From Streptomyces viridochromogenes (GTDB lineage: Bacteria > Actinomycetota > Actinomycetes > Streptomycetales > Streptomycetaceae), in the NCBI RefSeq assembly GCF_001270495.1, contig NZ_LGUR01000259.1, forward strand, positions 1-34,746: a DNA stretch of 34,746 bases. Reading direction: 5' to 3'. Each line of letters opens with the position of its first letter. Within the stretch, counting starts at the first letter, position 1. Positions 22,791 through 30,757 of the stretch are shown piece after piece. The notes under the pieces were generated by a model, which was not told the DNA's origin, ran no database searches, and saw nothing but the letters and a program-made list of their open reading frames with translations. The position numbers and the translations under genes were made by a program.

Positions 22791-25307
22791 GTGGCCACTC
22801 GTGAAGTGGGCGTGCCCCGTCCGCGTCGTATACGTGGCTTCGCCGACCGTTGGCCCTTCCGGCGCAAGCTCAACCTCCTGGTCGGGGTGCCGCTGACCGT
22901 GGTCGTGGCCCTCCTCGCCTACCTCATCGCCGACCAGACCGCGCAGTCGCGCGACGCCGCCGACGCCGCCCGCCTGGTCCGGGAGAGCGTCGAGGTCGCG
23001 ACCCTCGTCGACCGGCTGGCCGCCGAACACCAGCAGGCGATCCTGCTCTCCGTACGGCACGAGGCCGCCCGGGGCGGTGAGCCGTCGTCCACCGTCTACC
23101 GCACGGCGCAGTCCAGCGTGAACGCCCAGATCCAGCGGGTGCGCGAGGCCTTCGGGGAACGGCTGCCGGAGACCGAGGCACAGGCCCTGCGCGGGATCGA
23201 GGGCCTGAGCAGCCTGCGCGACACCGTCGAGAAGGGCTATCTGCCCGCCAGCAACATCGACCCCGCCTACACCCACGCCGCGCAGGGGCTGATCGACGGC
23301 CTGGCCCTGGACCGCAACCCGGATCTCGCGACCACCTTCACCGGCAACCTGCTCGACTCGCTGCTGCGCGCGGGCGCCGCCCACAGTGCCTTCGAGACCG
23401 GCGTCTTCTCCGCGTCGACCGGTGATTCCAACGCACTCATCGAGTTCATCGGCGCGATCGGCGCCTACGACGAGTACACCCACCAGGCCGAGCGCTTCGC
23501 CCGGTTCGCCACCGAGGCACAGGCGGACACGCTCGACGGGATCAAGTACACCAGCGCACAGACCGTCATCAGCCGGCAGTACGCCGAGCTGCAGATCGAC
23601 CCGGGCGCGGTGCAGGCCGGGTCGCCCGCCGAGATCCGCGCGTCGCTCAAGGAGGCGCTCGACTCCTACGGCGCCTACCGCGACCAGGCCAGGACCCGGC
23701 TGGCGATCACCACCTCGCTCATCGACCAGATCGCCGACCAGGCCGAGAGCGCCTCGGACCAGGCGGCGTGGCGCGCGCTCCTGCTGCTGGGGGTCGCCCT
23801 GTTCGGCTTCGCGCTCTGGCTGGTCCTCGCCATGCTGGTGCGCCGCTCGGTGGTCCGCCCCGTGCAGGCCCTCACGGGGGCCGCGCGGCAGGTCGCCGAG
23901 GTCGCCGAGCGCGAGCTGGCCCGGGTGGCCGACGACGACGCCGAGGACGACGGTCCGCCCCGGCTGGGCGCGGTGCCGGTGACGGCACGCGACGAGATCG
24001 GCGAACTCGCCGAGACCTTCAACCAGGTGCAGACGATGGCCACCGCGCTGCTGGAGCGGCAGGTGCTCAGCCGGCGCAACGTCGCCGAGATGTTCGGCAA
24101 CGTGGGCCGCCGGGTCAGCAACCTGACCACCCGCCAGCTCTCCCTGATCGACGCGGTGGAGCGGGGCGAGACGGATCCCGCGCTCCTTGAGCGTCTGTAC
24201 TCCATCGACCACATCGCGGTCCGCCTGCGCCGCAACGCCGACAGCCTGATGCTGCTCGCCGGCATCCACGAGACGGTCCTCGACTCCGGTCCCAGCGCGC
24301 TCACCACCGTCGTACGCGCCGCACTCGGCCAGATCGAGGGCTACCAGCGCGTGGAGCTGCGCGCGCGGACCGAGGCCATGGTGGAGCCGGAGGCCATCGG
24401 CGACCTGACGCTGATGGTGGCCGAACTCGTGGAGAACGCGGTGTCGTTCTCGCCGGAGGGCAGCCCGGTCGAGGTGACGGTGGCGAGGTCCGGCAACGAC
24501 GCGGTGATCGTCGTCTCCGACCACGGCCTGGGCATGACCCCCGAACGCCTCGACGAGGAGAACGCCCGGCTGATCCGCCGCGAACGACTCGACCTCGTAC
24601 CGACGAAGGTGCTCGGCCTGTTCGTGGTCGGCGCCCTGGCGCGCCGCTGGGAGATCGCGGTCACGCTGTCGCGGACGCCGGGTGGTGGCGTCACGGCCGA
24701 GGTGACGGTGCCGACATCGCTGCTGGTGACGGGGAGCACGACGGGATCGACGGCTACGGCGGCCCTGGCGGCGGTCACCACCGACGCGACACCCGCCGAC
24801 GCGACGCCCGCCGACGCTACGTCCGCCCCCACGCCGTCCGCCGCCGTGACGCCCGCGGTCCTCGCCTCCGGGCCCAGGCCGTCGGCCGCCCTGCCGGGGG
24901 AGGCCGTACGGCCGGACAGCGATGCGCACGACAAGGCGGGCGGTGACGGCCTGCGGCCGCTGCCCCGCCGGGTCTCGCACCGTGGGCCGACGGCGACGGA
25001 GGAACCGCCGTCCCGGAACGGCGACGCCGTCGCCGAGACCCGCCCCCTTCGTCGCCGCGTGCGCGGCGCGACCTTGCGTACGACCGCCGAGGCATCCGAA
25101 CGGCAGGCGGCGCTGCGGCAGGAGGCGCGGACGCTCGACGCGGACGCCGTGCGGGCCTCGCTCGACGAGTTCGAGGCCGCCGTGGAACGCGCGCATCACG
25201 ACATTCGGAACGGCGACACCGGAGAGCACTCCGTCCTCGCCGCGACCCGAGTACCAACCCCCCATGAGCAAGACCAGAACGACCCCCCGGAAGGAGCGGA
25301 GCAGTGA
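22791..25307 (+). CDS. cvnA: Conservon 2 sensor kinase CvnA, nitrate/nitrite-sensor-like
   Basis: The product has 838 residues from GTG22791, chosen for the AGGAGG just upstream; ATG22746 in frame is less likely. The order is TM1 (about 25-47), an extracytoplasmic NIT-like helical sensor (about 50-320), TM2 (about 328-350), HAMP (to about 425), a dimerisation segment with IDHIAVRLRR (His474), and HATPase_c with N-box Asn549 (ELVENAVSFSP) and G1 DHGLGM (Asp577). A low-complexity tail of about 195 residues includes DATPADATPADATSAP. Unlike conservon 1 it retains the DHxxxR histidine. It overlaps the roadblock gene by 4 nt (GTGA). Its ligand is unknown; the divergent neighbour is a ProX-type binding lipoprotein. 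Confidence 0.92.
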   Translation: MATREVGVPRPRRIRGFADRWPFRRKLNLLVGVPLTVVVALLAYLIADQTAQSRDAADAARLVRESVEVATLVDRLAAEHQQAILLSVRHEAARGGEPSSTVYRTAQSSVNAQIQRVREAFGERLPETEAQALRGIEGLSSLRDTVEKGYLPASNIDPAYTHAAQGLIDGLALDRNPDLATTFTGNLLDSLLRAGAAHSAFETGVFSASTGDSNALIEFIGAIGAYDEYTHQAERFARFATEAQADTLDGIKYTSAQTVISRQYAELQIDPGAVQAGSPAEIRASLKEALDSYGAYRDQARTRLAITTSLIDQIADQAESASDQAAWRALLLLGVALFGFALWLVLAMLVRRSVVRPVQALTGAARQVAEVAERELARVADDDAEDDGPPRLGAVPVTARDEIGELAETFNQVQTMATALLERQVLSRRNVAEMFGNVGRRVSNLTTRQLSLIDAVERGETDPALLERLYSIDHIAVRLRRNADSLMLLAGIHETVLDSGPSALTTVVRAALGQIEGYQRVELRARTEAMVEPEAIGDLTLMVAELVENAVSFSPEGSPVEVTVARSGNDAVIVVSDHGLGMTPERLDEENARLIRRERLDLVPTKVLGLFVVGALARRWEIAVTLSRTPGGGVTAEVTVPTSLLVTGSTTGSTATAALAAVTTDATPADATPADATSAPTPSAAVTPAVLASGPRPSAALPGEAVRPDSDAHDKAGGDGLRPLPRRVSHRGPTATEEPPSRNGDAVAETRPLRRRVRGATLRTTAEASERQAALRQEARTLDADAVRASLDEFEAAVERAHHDIRNGDTGEHSVLAATRVPTPHEQDQNDPPEGAEQ

Positions 25308-25783
25308 GCACGTCGTCGACAGGTGGCACCCCGGCGGGAGGCCCCACGCAGGCCGAACTACAGGCCGCCGCGGCCGACTTCACCTGGCTGCTGAATCGCT
25401 TCGCGAAGGAGACGGCCGGTGTCGTCGACGCGATCGCGGTCTCGTCCGACGGCCTGCTCATCGCGGTGTCGGAGCTGCGTGAGCACGCCGATTCCGAACG
25501 GCTCGCCGCGATCGTCTCCGGCATCACCAGCCTGGCCGCCGGCGCGTCCGGCAACTACGGCCTCGGCGGCCTCAACAAGGTCATCATCGACCTGGAGGGC
25601 GGTCACGTCCTGGTCTCCGCGATCGGCAGCGGCGCCGTGCTCGGCGTGGTCACGGACAAGGAGGCCAAGCTGGGCAACATCGCCTACGAGATGACCGTGT
25701 TCGCCAACCGTGCCGGGTCCGCGCTCAGCCCGCAGCTCGTGCTGGAGCTGAAGAACAGCGTCGGCGCCGCGTCGGCCCGCTGA
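25304..25783 (+). CDS. cvnB: Conservon 2 roadblock/LC7 protein CvnB
   Basis: The 159-residue product is a roadblock/LC7 protein (FTWLLNRFAKETAGVVDAIAVSSDGLLIAVS; GITSLAAGASGNYGLGGLNKVIIDLEGGHVLVSAIGSGAVLGVV). GTG25304 overlaps the kinase stop, and GGAGCGGAG upstream supplies the ribosome site. Expected role: partner and regulator of the CvnD GTPase encoded two genes on. Confidence 0.93.
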   Translation: MSTSSTGGTPAGGPTQAELQAAAADFTWLLNRFAKETAGVVDAIAVSSDGLLIAVSELREHADSERLAAIVSGITSLAAGASGNYGLGGLNKVIIDLEGGHVLVSAIGSGAVLGVVTDKEAKLGNIAYEMTVFANRAGSALSPQLVLELKNSVGAASAR

Positions 25784-25806
25784 CGTCGAGGAGGACGGAC
25801 AACCTC

Positions 25807-26286
25807 ATGGCGGACGGCACCCCAACGCCGGACCCCGACGGGGCAGAACCCGACGGCTCGGACGCCGACGGGTCGGACGCCGAAGGGTCCGGCGCCGAAG
25901 GGCGGCCGGAGCCGGTCGGCCCCGCCTCCGCCGTGCGGCCGTTCCTGGTCACCGCCGGCCGGGTGGCGGCCGACGCCGACGGCCGGTCGATGCCCGTCGA
26001 GACCCAGGTGGTGGCCACCACCGAGGGGATCGACTCGCTCGAACGGCTCGCCTTCGAGCAGCACGACATCGTGGCCGTCTGCCGGTTGCCGCAGTCCCTC
26101 GCGGAGATCGCGGCCCGGCTGCGGCTGCACCTCAACGTGGTGCGCGTCCTCGCCGAGGATCTGCGCGCCGCGGGGCAGTTGACGGTGCACGTGCCCGACT
26201 CCGACGTCGTCCACGACGCATCCGTTCTGCGCAGGGTCATCGCCGGCCTGCGCGCCATCCCCGACTCACGAGGGGTCACTCCGTGA
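25807..26286 (+). CDS. cvnC: Conservon 2 DUF742 protein CvnC with acidic repeat leader
   Basis: The DUF742 core (about 45-159: VRPFLVTAGRVAADADGRSMPVETQVV; LAEIAARLRLHLNVVRVLAEDLRAAGQLTVH) is preceded by about 40 residues of acidic D/G/S/E repeats, unlike conservon 1. GAGGAGG lies upstream of ATG25807 but rather far, so a start further inside is possible. Its stop overlaps the GTPase GTG start by 4 nt. Confidence 0.88.
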   Translation: MADGTPTPDPDGAEPDGSDADGSDAEGSGAEGRPEPVGPASAVRPFLVTAGRVAADADGRSMPVETQVVATTEGIDSLERLAFEQHDIVAVCRLPQSLAEIAARLRLHLNVVRVLAEDLRAAGQLTVHVPDSDVVHDASVLRRVIAGLRAIPDSRGVTP

Positions 26287-26912
26287 CGACGACTGAACCG
26301 GCCTCCCCCAGCCTCCGGCCGGGGGGACCCCCAGGCGCACCTGCCGCGCGGGCGGCCACCGTACGACCGCCGCTGCCGGTCAAGATGGTGATCGCGGGCG
26401 GCTTCGGCGTGGGCAAGACCACCGCCGTGGGCTCGATCTCCGAGATCGAGCCGCTGACCACCGAGGCCGCCATCACGGAGGTCGCGGCGGGCGTGGACGA
26501 CCTCACGCACACCCCGCTCAAGACCACGACCACCGTGGCCATGGACTTCGGCTGCCTCACCATCGACCCCACCCTGAAGCTGTATCTGTTCGGCACACCC
26601 GGGCAGGAGCGGTTCGGGTTCATGTGGGACGACATCGTCGAGGGCGCGGTCGGCGGGCTCGTCATCGTCGACACCCGGCGCCTCGACGACTGCTACGCCG
26701 CCGTCGACTACTTCGAGCACCGGGGCATCCCCTTCGCGGTGGCCGCCAACGCCTTCGACGGCAGGGTCGAGCACACCCTGGAGGAGATCCGCTGGGCCCT
26801 CGACGTCACCGACGGCGTCCCGGTCGTCGTCTTCGACGCCCGCGAGCGCGGCTCGGTCCGGGACGCGCTGCTCGTCGTACTGGAACTGGCGCTGGCTCGC
26901 ACGGAGGGATGA
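26283..26912 (+). CDS. cvnD: Conservon 2 GTPase CvnD
   Basis: The 209-residue product is a Ras/MglA-like GTPase with P-loop GGFGVGKTT (39-47) and switch-II LFGTPGQERFGFMW. The NKxD position reads ANAFDG. The region from the P-loop onward is closely similar to the conservon 1 GTPase, consistent with an old duplication. It is the last gene of the conservon; no CvnE P450 follows. Confidence 0.93.
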   Translation: MTTTEPASPSLRPGGPPGAPAARAATVRPPLPVKMVIAGGFGVGKTTAVGSISEIEPLTTEAAITEVAAGVDDLTHTPLKTTTTVAMDFGCLTIDPTLKLYLFGTPGQERFGFMWDDIVEGAVGGLVIVDTRRLDDCYAAVDYFEHRGIPFAVAANAFDGRVEHTLEEIRWALDVTDGVPVVVFDARERGSVRDALLVVLELALARTEG

Positions 26913-26958
26913 CGGCGACCGTGGAATGCCCGCGCACGCATGGCTGTTGGCACCTGCC

Positions 26959-27375
26959 ATGAGCCTCGACGAGCGCACCATCACCAACCCGCCCGCCCTG
27001 CACGACCCGACTCCGTTCGGCTACAGCCACGCCGTCTCGGCGCCCGGCGAACTCGTCTTCATCGGCGGCCAGTACGCCTCCGACGGCAACGGCGCGCCCG
27101 TACCCGGAGACTTCGCCGCCCAGGTGGAGCTGGCCTTCGACCACCTGCGGTCGGCGCTGGAGGGCGCCGGCCTCGGCTATGAGCACGTGGTCCGCCTCGG
27201 TACGTTCATCGTCGACCACGATGCCGCCAAGCTGGAGACCCTCGGCAAGGCGCTGCACGCCCGTTTCGGCGACCGCCTGCCCGCGCAGACCCTGAGCGGC
27301 GTCGCCTCGCTCGCGCTGCCCGGGATGCTGTTCGAGGTCGACGCGATCGCCGTACGGCCGTCTCCGACGCGTTAG
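26959..27375 (+). CDS. RidA (YjgF/YER057c/UK114) family protein
   Basis: The 138-residue product has the Rid fold signature (YSHAVSAPGELVFIGGQYASDGNG; QVELAFDHLRSALEGAGLGYEHVVRLGTFIVD; LPGMLFEVDAIAV). RidA proper deaminates reactive enamine/imine intermediates using a conserved Arg. In this protein the usual Arg position near the carboxyl end is not clearly present (LPGMLFEVDAIAV), so it may be one of the non-deaminating Rid subfamilies. ATG26959 is favoured by homology, but no ribosome site is visible; ATG26926 is possible. It follows the conservon 2 GTPase by 46 bp and may be its last operon gene. Its stop codon overlaps the stop of the convergent permease gene. Confidence 0.85.
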   Translation: MSLDERTITNPPALHDPTPFGYSHAVSAPGELVFIGGQYASDGNGAPVPGDFAAQVELAFDHLRSALEGAGLGYEHVVRLGTFIVDHDAAKLETLGKALHARFGDRLPAQTLSGVASLALPGMLFEVDAIAVRPSPTR

Positions 27376-28040
27376 TGGCGCCTGCGCACCCCCGGCGACA
27401 CCGCGAGCCGCCCCAGCGCCCAGAACAACCCGAGGGTCGCCAGTGCCATGGCGGCCACCAGGGTGGCGCCGCCGACGACCTTCTCGTAGTTCCTCTGGTA
27501 GAGGCCGTCGATGATGTAGCGGCCGAGACCGCCGAAGCTGACGTACGCGGCGATGGTGGCCGTCGAGACGATCTGGATGGCCGCCGAGCGCAGGCCGCTG
27601 AGGATCAGCGGGAGCGCGACGGGCAGTTCGACCCGGAACAGGACCGCGGTCTCGGCCATGCCCATGCCGCGGGCGGCGTCCACCGGGGCGGGGTCGACGG
27701 AGCGCATCGCCTCGTAGGTGGTGACGAGGATGGGCGGGACGGCAAGCACGACCAGCGGGATCATGACGGGGGCCATGCCCAGGCCCAGCAGGATGAACAT
27801 CAGCACCATCAGTCCGAAGCTGGGCAGTGCCCGGGCGGAGGTGGCGATGAGGGCGAGCGCGTTACCGCCGCGCCCGGTGTGGCCCGTGACCAGGCCGATC
27901 GGCAGTCCGACCGCGGCGGCGATACCGAGGGCCATCAGCGTGTACTCGATGTGCTCGCCGACCCGTGTCGGGATGCCGTCGTAGCCCTGCCAGTGGGCGT
28001 TGTCGCTGAAGAAGGAGTTGATGAAGTTCAGGACGTTCAC
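27372..28040 (-). CDS. Quaternary-amine ABC transporter permease (ProW/OpuAB-like), second
   Basis: The 222-residue permease starts at GTG28040 in a GTGA overlap with the first permease gene. It has about five membrane segments and the EAA-type loop DAARGMGMAETAVLFRVELPVALPLILSGL. It pairs with the first permease to form the channel. It ends face to face with the RidA gene, the two stop codons overlapping by 4 bp. No substrate-binding protein follows, unlike most such operons. Confidence 0.92.
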   Translation of the reverse strand: MNVLNFINSFFSDNAHWQGYDGIPTRVGEHIEYTLMALGIAAAVGLPIGLVTGHTGRGGNALALIATSARALPSFGLMVLMFILLGLGMAPVMIPLVVLAVPPILVTTYEAMRSVDPAPVDAARGMGMAETAVLFRVELPVALPLILSGLRSAAIQIVSTATIAAYVSFGGLGRYIIDGLYQRNYEKVVGGATLVAAMALATLGLFWALGRLAVSPGVRRRH

Positions 28041-28723
28041 CGGGCGGCCTCCTTCACGGCGAGCGGGCGGGCGTTCCTGCGGGTGGCGCGCGGCATCCAG
28101 GGCGTCAGCAGCACACGGAGGCCGATCAGCGCGGCGTCGACGAGGAGGGCGAGGACGGCCGTGCCCACCACGGAGAGCCAGATCAGGCGGGGCTGGTTGT
28201 AGATCAGGCCGCTGTTGAGCAGGTTGCCCAGAGCGCCCTCGTTGCCGATCAGCATGCCGACGCTGACGAGGGAGACGCTCGACACGGACGCCACCCGCAG
28301 CCCGGCGATGATGGCCGGCGCCGCGATCGGCAACTGCACCTGGACGTAGCGTCGTACGGGCCCGAAGCCCATGGCGGTGGCGGCGGCCAGCGTCTCCTGC
28401 GGCACCGACCGCACCCCGTCCACGATCGCCGGGACCAGCACCACCAGGCTGTAGACGGCCAGCGGGATCATCACCGTGAGCTCGCTCAGGCCGGTGTAGT
28501 CGATGAGGATGACGAAGAAGGCGAGGGAGGGGATGGCGTACAGCACGGTCGTCACCCACAGCACGGGCGCGTACAGCCAGCGCACCCGCACACACAGCTG
28601 TGCGACGGGGAGAGCCACGAGCAGCCCGGCGAGCACCGGGATCAGTGCCTCGCGCAGGTGCAGCCCGACCAGTCCGAAGTAGCTGTTCTGGAGGTCGCTC
28701 GGCAGATCGAAGAGTTCGCTCAT
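28037..28723 (-). CDS. Quaternary-amine ABC transporter permease (ProW/OpuAB-like), first
   Basis: The product has 228 residues from ATG28723, overlapping the ATPase stop as ATGA. Hydrophobic helices include LIPVLAGLLVALPVAQLCV, VLWVTTVLYAIPSLAFFVIL and LTVMIPLAVYSLVVLVPAIV. The loop ATAMGFGPVRRYVQVQLPIAAPAIIAGL is the site that contacts the ATPase. The three overlaps show a single translationally coupled operon. Confidence 0.93.
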   Translation of the reverse strand: MSELFDLPSDLQNSYFGLVGLHLREALIPVLAGLLVALPVAQLCVRVRWLYAPVLWVTTVLYAIPSLAFFVILIDYTGLSELTVMIPLAVYSLVVLVPAIVDGVRSVPQETLAAATAMGFGPVRRYVQVQLPIAAPAIIAGLRVASVSSVSLVSVGMLIGNEGALGNLLNSGLIYNQPRLIWLSVVGTAVLALLVDAALIGLRVLLTPWMPRATRRNARPLAVKEAAR

Positions 28724-29880
28724 GGCGCGACCTTCTGGATCTCGCCACCGTCCGCACCGGGCTCCGCGTCCGCACGGCGCTCCGCGTGCGCACCCCGGAT
28801 GGCCTCGCCGATGACCTGCTGCGAGACCACCCCGGCGGCCCGGCCCTCGGCGTCCACGGCGACGGCCCACCCGGTGGGCGAGAGCACGGCACAGTCGAGC
28901 GCGGCACGAAGCGAGTCGGCGCCGGTCACGAACGGGCGCCCGTACGACAGCAGTCGGTCGGTCTTGATCTCCCCGGCGGTGAGCTCCCGCGGCTCGCTCC
29001 AGCCGAGGGGCTTGCCGTCGGCATCGGTGACGAGGAGATACGGGGCGCCGGCCGCGCCGGCGGCGGCGATCTGCTCGGCGGTGGCGTCCACGGCGACGAT
29101 CGGGGAGGCCAGCAGCTCAAGGCCCGCCGACGGGAAGAAGGACAGCCGTCGGATACCGCGGTCGGCGCCGAGGAAGTCCTCCACGAACGCGTCGGCGGGG
29201 TGGGACAGCAGCTCGGCGGGCGGGGCGAACTGGGCGAGCTTGCCGCCGGTGCGCATCACGGCGACCATCGTGCCGAGCTTGACGGCCTCGTCGATGTCAT
29301 GGGTGACGAAGACGATGGTCTTGCCCAACTCCTCCTGGATCCGCAGGAGTTCGTCCTGCAACCCCTTGCGCACCACGGGGTCGACGGCCGAGAACGGCTC
29401 GTCCATCAGCAGCACCGGAGGATCCGCCGCGAGCGCCCGCGCCACGCCGACGCGCTGCTGCTGGCCGCCGGACAGCTGGTAGGGGTACCGCTTGGCGAGC
29501 GCCCCGTCGAGCCCGACCCGCTCCATCAGCTCCCGTGCCCGTGCCCGGGACTTCTCCTTGCCCCAGCCGAGCATGCGGGGCACGGTGGCGATGTTGTCGA
29601 GGATGGTGCGGTGCTGGAAGAGACCGGCGTTCTGGATGACGTATCCCATGGACCGGCGCAGGGTGTTGACCGGCTGCTGCCGGCTGTCCACGCCGTCGAG
29701 GAGGATGGTGCCCTCGCTGGGCTCGACCATCCGGTTGATCATCCGCAGCGTGGTCGTCTTCCCGCAGCCCGACGGCCCCACGAGAACGGTGATCGAGCGG
29801 TCGGGTATGTCCAGCGACAGTCGGTCGACCGCCACCGTGCCGTCCGGGTACCGCTTGGTGACTGAATCTATCCGTATCAA
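28720..29880 (-). CDS. Quaternary-amine ABC transporter ATPase (ProV/OpuAA-like) with CBS tail
   Basis: The 386-residue product has Walker A GPSGCGKTT (35-43), signature LSGGQ (136-140) and Walker B VLLMDE (156-161). The carboxyl part beyond about residue 245 looks like tandem CBS modules (SPIVAVDATAEQIAAAGAAGAPYLLVTDADG; VTGADSLRAALDCAV), which in OpuA sense ionic strength or nucleotides and gate uptake. The gene starts at TTG29880 (MIRIDSVTKRYPDGT). It heads the operon, with its promoter presumably in the 209-bp gap to its right. Likely substrates are glycine betaine, choline or carnitine, giving osmoprotection. Confidence 0.93.
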   Translation of the reverse strand: MIRIDSVTKRYPDGTVAVDRLSLDIPDRSITVLVGPSGCGKTTTLRMINRMVEPSEGTILLDGVDSRQQPVNTLRRSMGYVIQNAGLFQHRTILDNIATVPRMLGWGKEKSRARARELMERVGLDGALAKRYPYQLSGGQQQRVGVARALAADPPVLLMDEPFSAVDPVVRKGLQDELLRIQEELGKTIVFVTHDIDEAVKLGTMVAVMRTGGKLAQFAPPAELLSHPADAFVEDFLGADRGIRRLSFFPSAGLELLASPIVAVDATAEQIAAAGAAGAPYLLVTDADGKPLGWSEPRELTAGEIKTDRLLSYGRPFVTGADSLRAALDCAVLSPTGWAVAVDAEGRAAGVVSQQVIGEAIRGAHAERRADAEPGADGGEIQKVAP

Positions 29881-30040
29881 AACGCCGAATACCCTTCGGG
29901 TCTGGCAGATTTCGCCCGCTTTTGACCACGGGCGTCGGGCCGTTGAGAGAGTCTAGACGTGTCGTGTTGCGGGATTGTGTTGCGGGTTTGCGGCCCGTCC
30001 GGCTCCGCTCCGCTGTGACCGACCTGTGAGTTCGCTGATT

Positions 30041-30077
30041 CTCACTCTTCCCTCAGCGCGGGCTCAGGGATCCCCCA
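30041..30077 (+). promoter_or_regulatory. 11-bp-spaced CTCA direct repeats (OmpR/PhoB-type operator candidate)
   Basis: CTCA occurs at 30041, 30052 and 30063, exactly 11 bp apart, with a degenerate CCCA at 30074 on the same phase. This is the layout used by OmpR/PhoB-family response regulators, one of which is encoded at 32211-32918. It lies just before the glycosyltransferase pseudogene. Confidence 0.45.
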
Positions 30078-30089
30078 GAAGCGGCCCCG

Positions 30090-30717
30090 ATGGTCGCTGC
30101 CACGACGACTCTCGCACCGCCCTCCGCACCCGTCCGGAACACCGGCACCCGCCGGTTGTTCACCGGCCCGCCGAGGGACCCCCGTTGGGCCCGCCCCGTT
30201 CGCCGGCAACACCTTCTACAACGCGGCCGTCTACAGCGGCACGCAGAGCTGGAAGGCGTTCTTCTTCGGCGCGCTGGACTCCGGAAGCTTCATCACGGTC
30301 GACAAACCGCCCTTCGCGCTGTGGGTGATGGGCCTGTCGGCCCGCGCGTTCGGCTACGGCACCTGGCAGTTGATGCTGCCGATGGTCGCCGTGGGCGTCG
30401 GCTCGGTGGCGTTGTTGTAGAACCAGAACGGCGCCACCTGGCTGGTCGCGGTGGCCACCGACCAGACCGCCTCCTCGATCATCCTGGAGTCCGGTGAGCC
30501 CGTGATCTCCATGGGCAGCTGGTCCGGCACCGACGAGGCGATGACGCTCGCCAGGCTCAAGAGCCTGGTGAGCGCGGGCAAGTTGCACTACATCGTCGTC
30601 AGCGACAGCGGCCAGGGAAGCACGAACTCCGAGATCGCGACCTGGGTCGAGAAGAACGGCACGGCTGTGAGCAACTACGAGGGCCTGTACCGCCTGGACG
30701 CCTCCGACGTCGGCTGA
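30090..30717 (+). pseudogene. Deleted family-39 glycosyltransferase (ArnT/PMT-like) remnant
   Basis: Three pieces of one protein can be read. ATG30090 starts an amino end (TRRLFTGPPRDPRWARP). After a frame change, from about 30199, comes the first-loop catalytic region (FAGNTFYNAAVYSGTQSWKAF; ITVDKPPFALWVMGLSARAFG) ending at a TAG (30418-30420). In the same frame it then resumes as NQNGATWLVAVATDQTASS to DASDVG and a stop at 30715-30717, which is the usual carboxyl end of the family. Intact relatives are roughly 600-750 residues with many membrane helices; nearly all of those are missing. The gene therefore carries at least two deletions and cannot make an active enzyme. It lies next to the response regulator / kinase pair, a common neighbourhood for the intact gene in Streptomyces. 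Confidence 0.85.
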
Positions 30718-30726
30718 CGACTGCGT

Positions 30727-30757
30727 GGGCCGGCGGGAGAGGCCCCCTCACCGGCCC
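30727..30757. terminator. Candidate terminator hairpin
   Basis: GGGCCGG (30727-30733) pairs with CCGGCCC (30751-30757) around a 17-nt loop, between the pseudogene stop and the end of the convergent kinase gene. Confidence 0.4.

Noticed and set aside
24775..24840. ACGCC-GACGC repeats in the conservon 2 kinase as a CRISPR-like array
   Set aside because: They are short in-frame codon repeats (DATPA) in a disordered tail, without spacers.
22734..25271. 845-codon minus-strand open frame opposite conservon 2 kinase
   Set aside because: Shadow of the kinase gene; no recognisable domain and biased composition.
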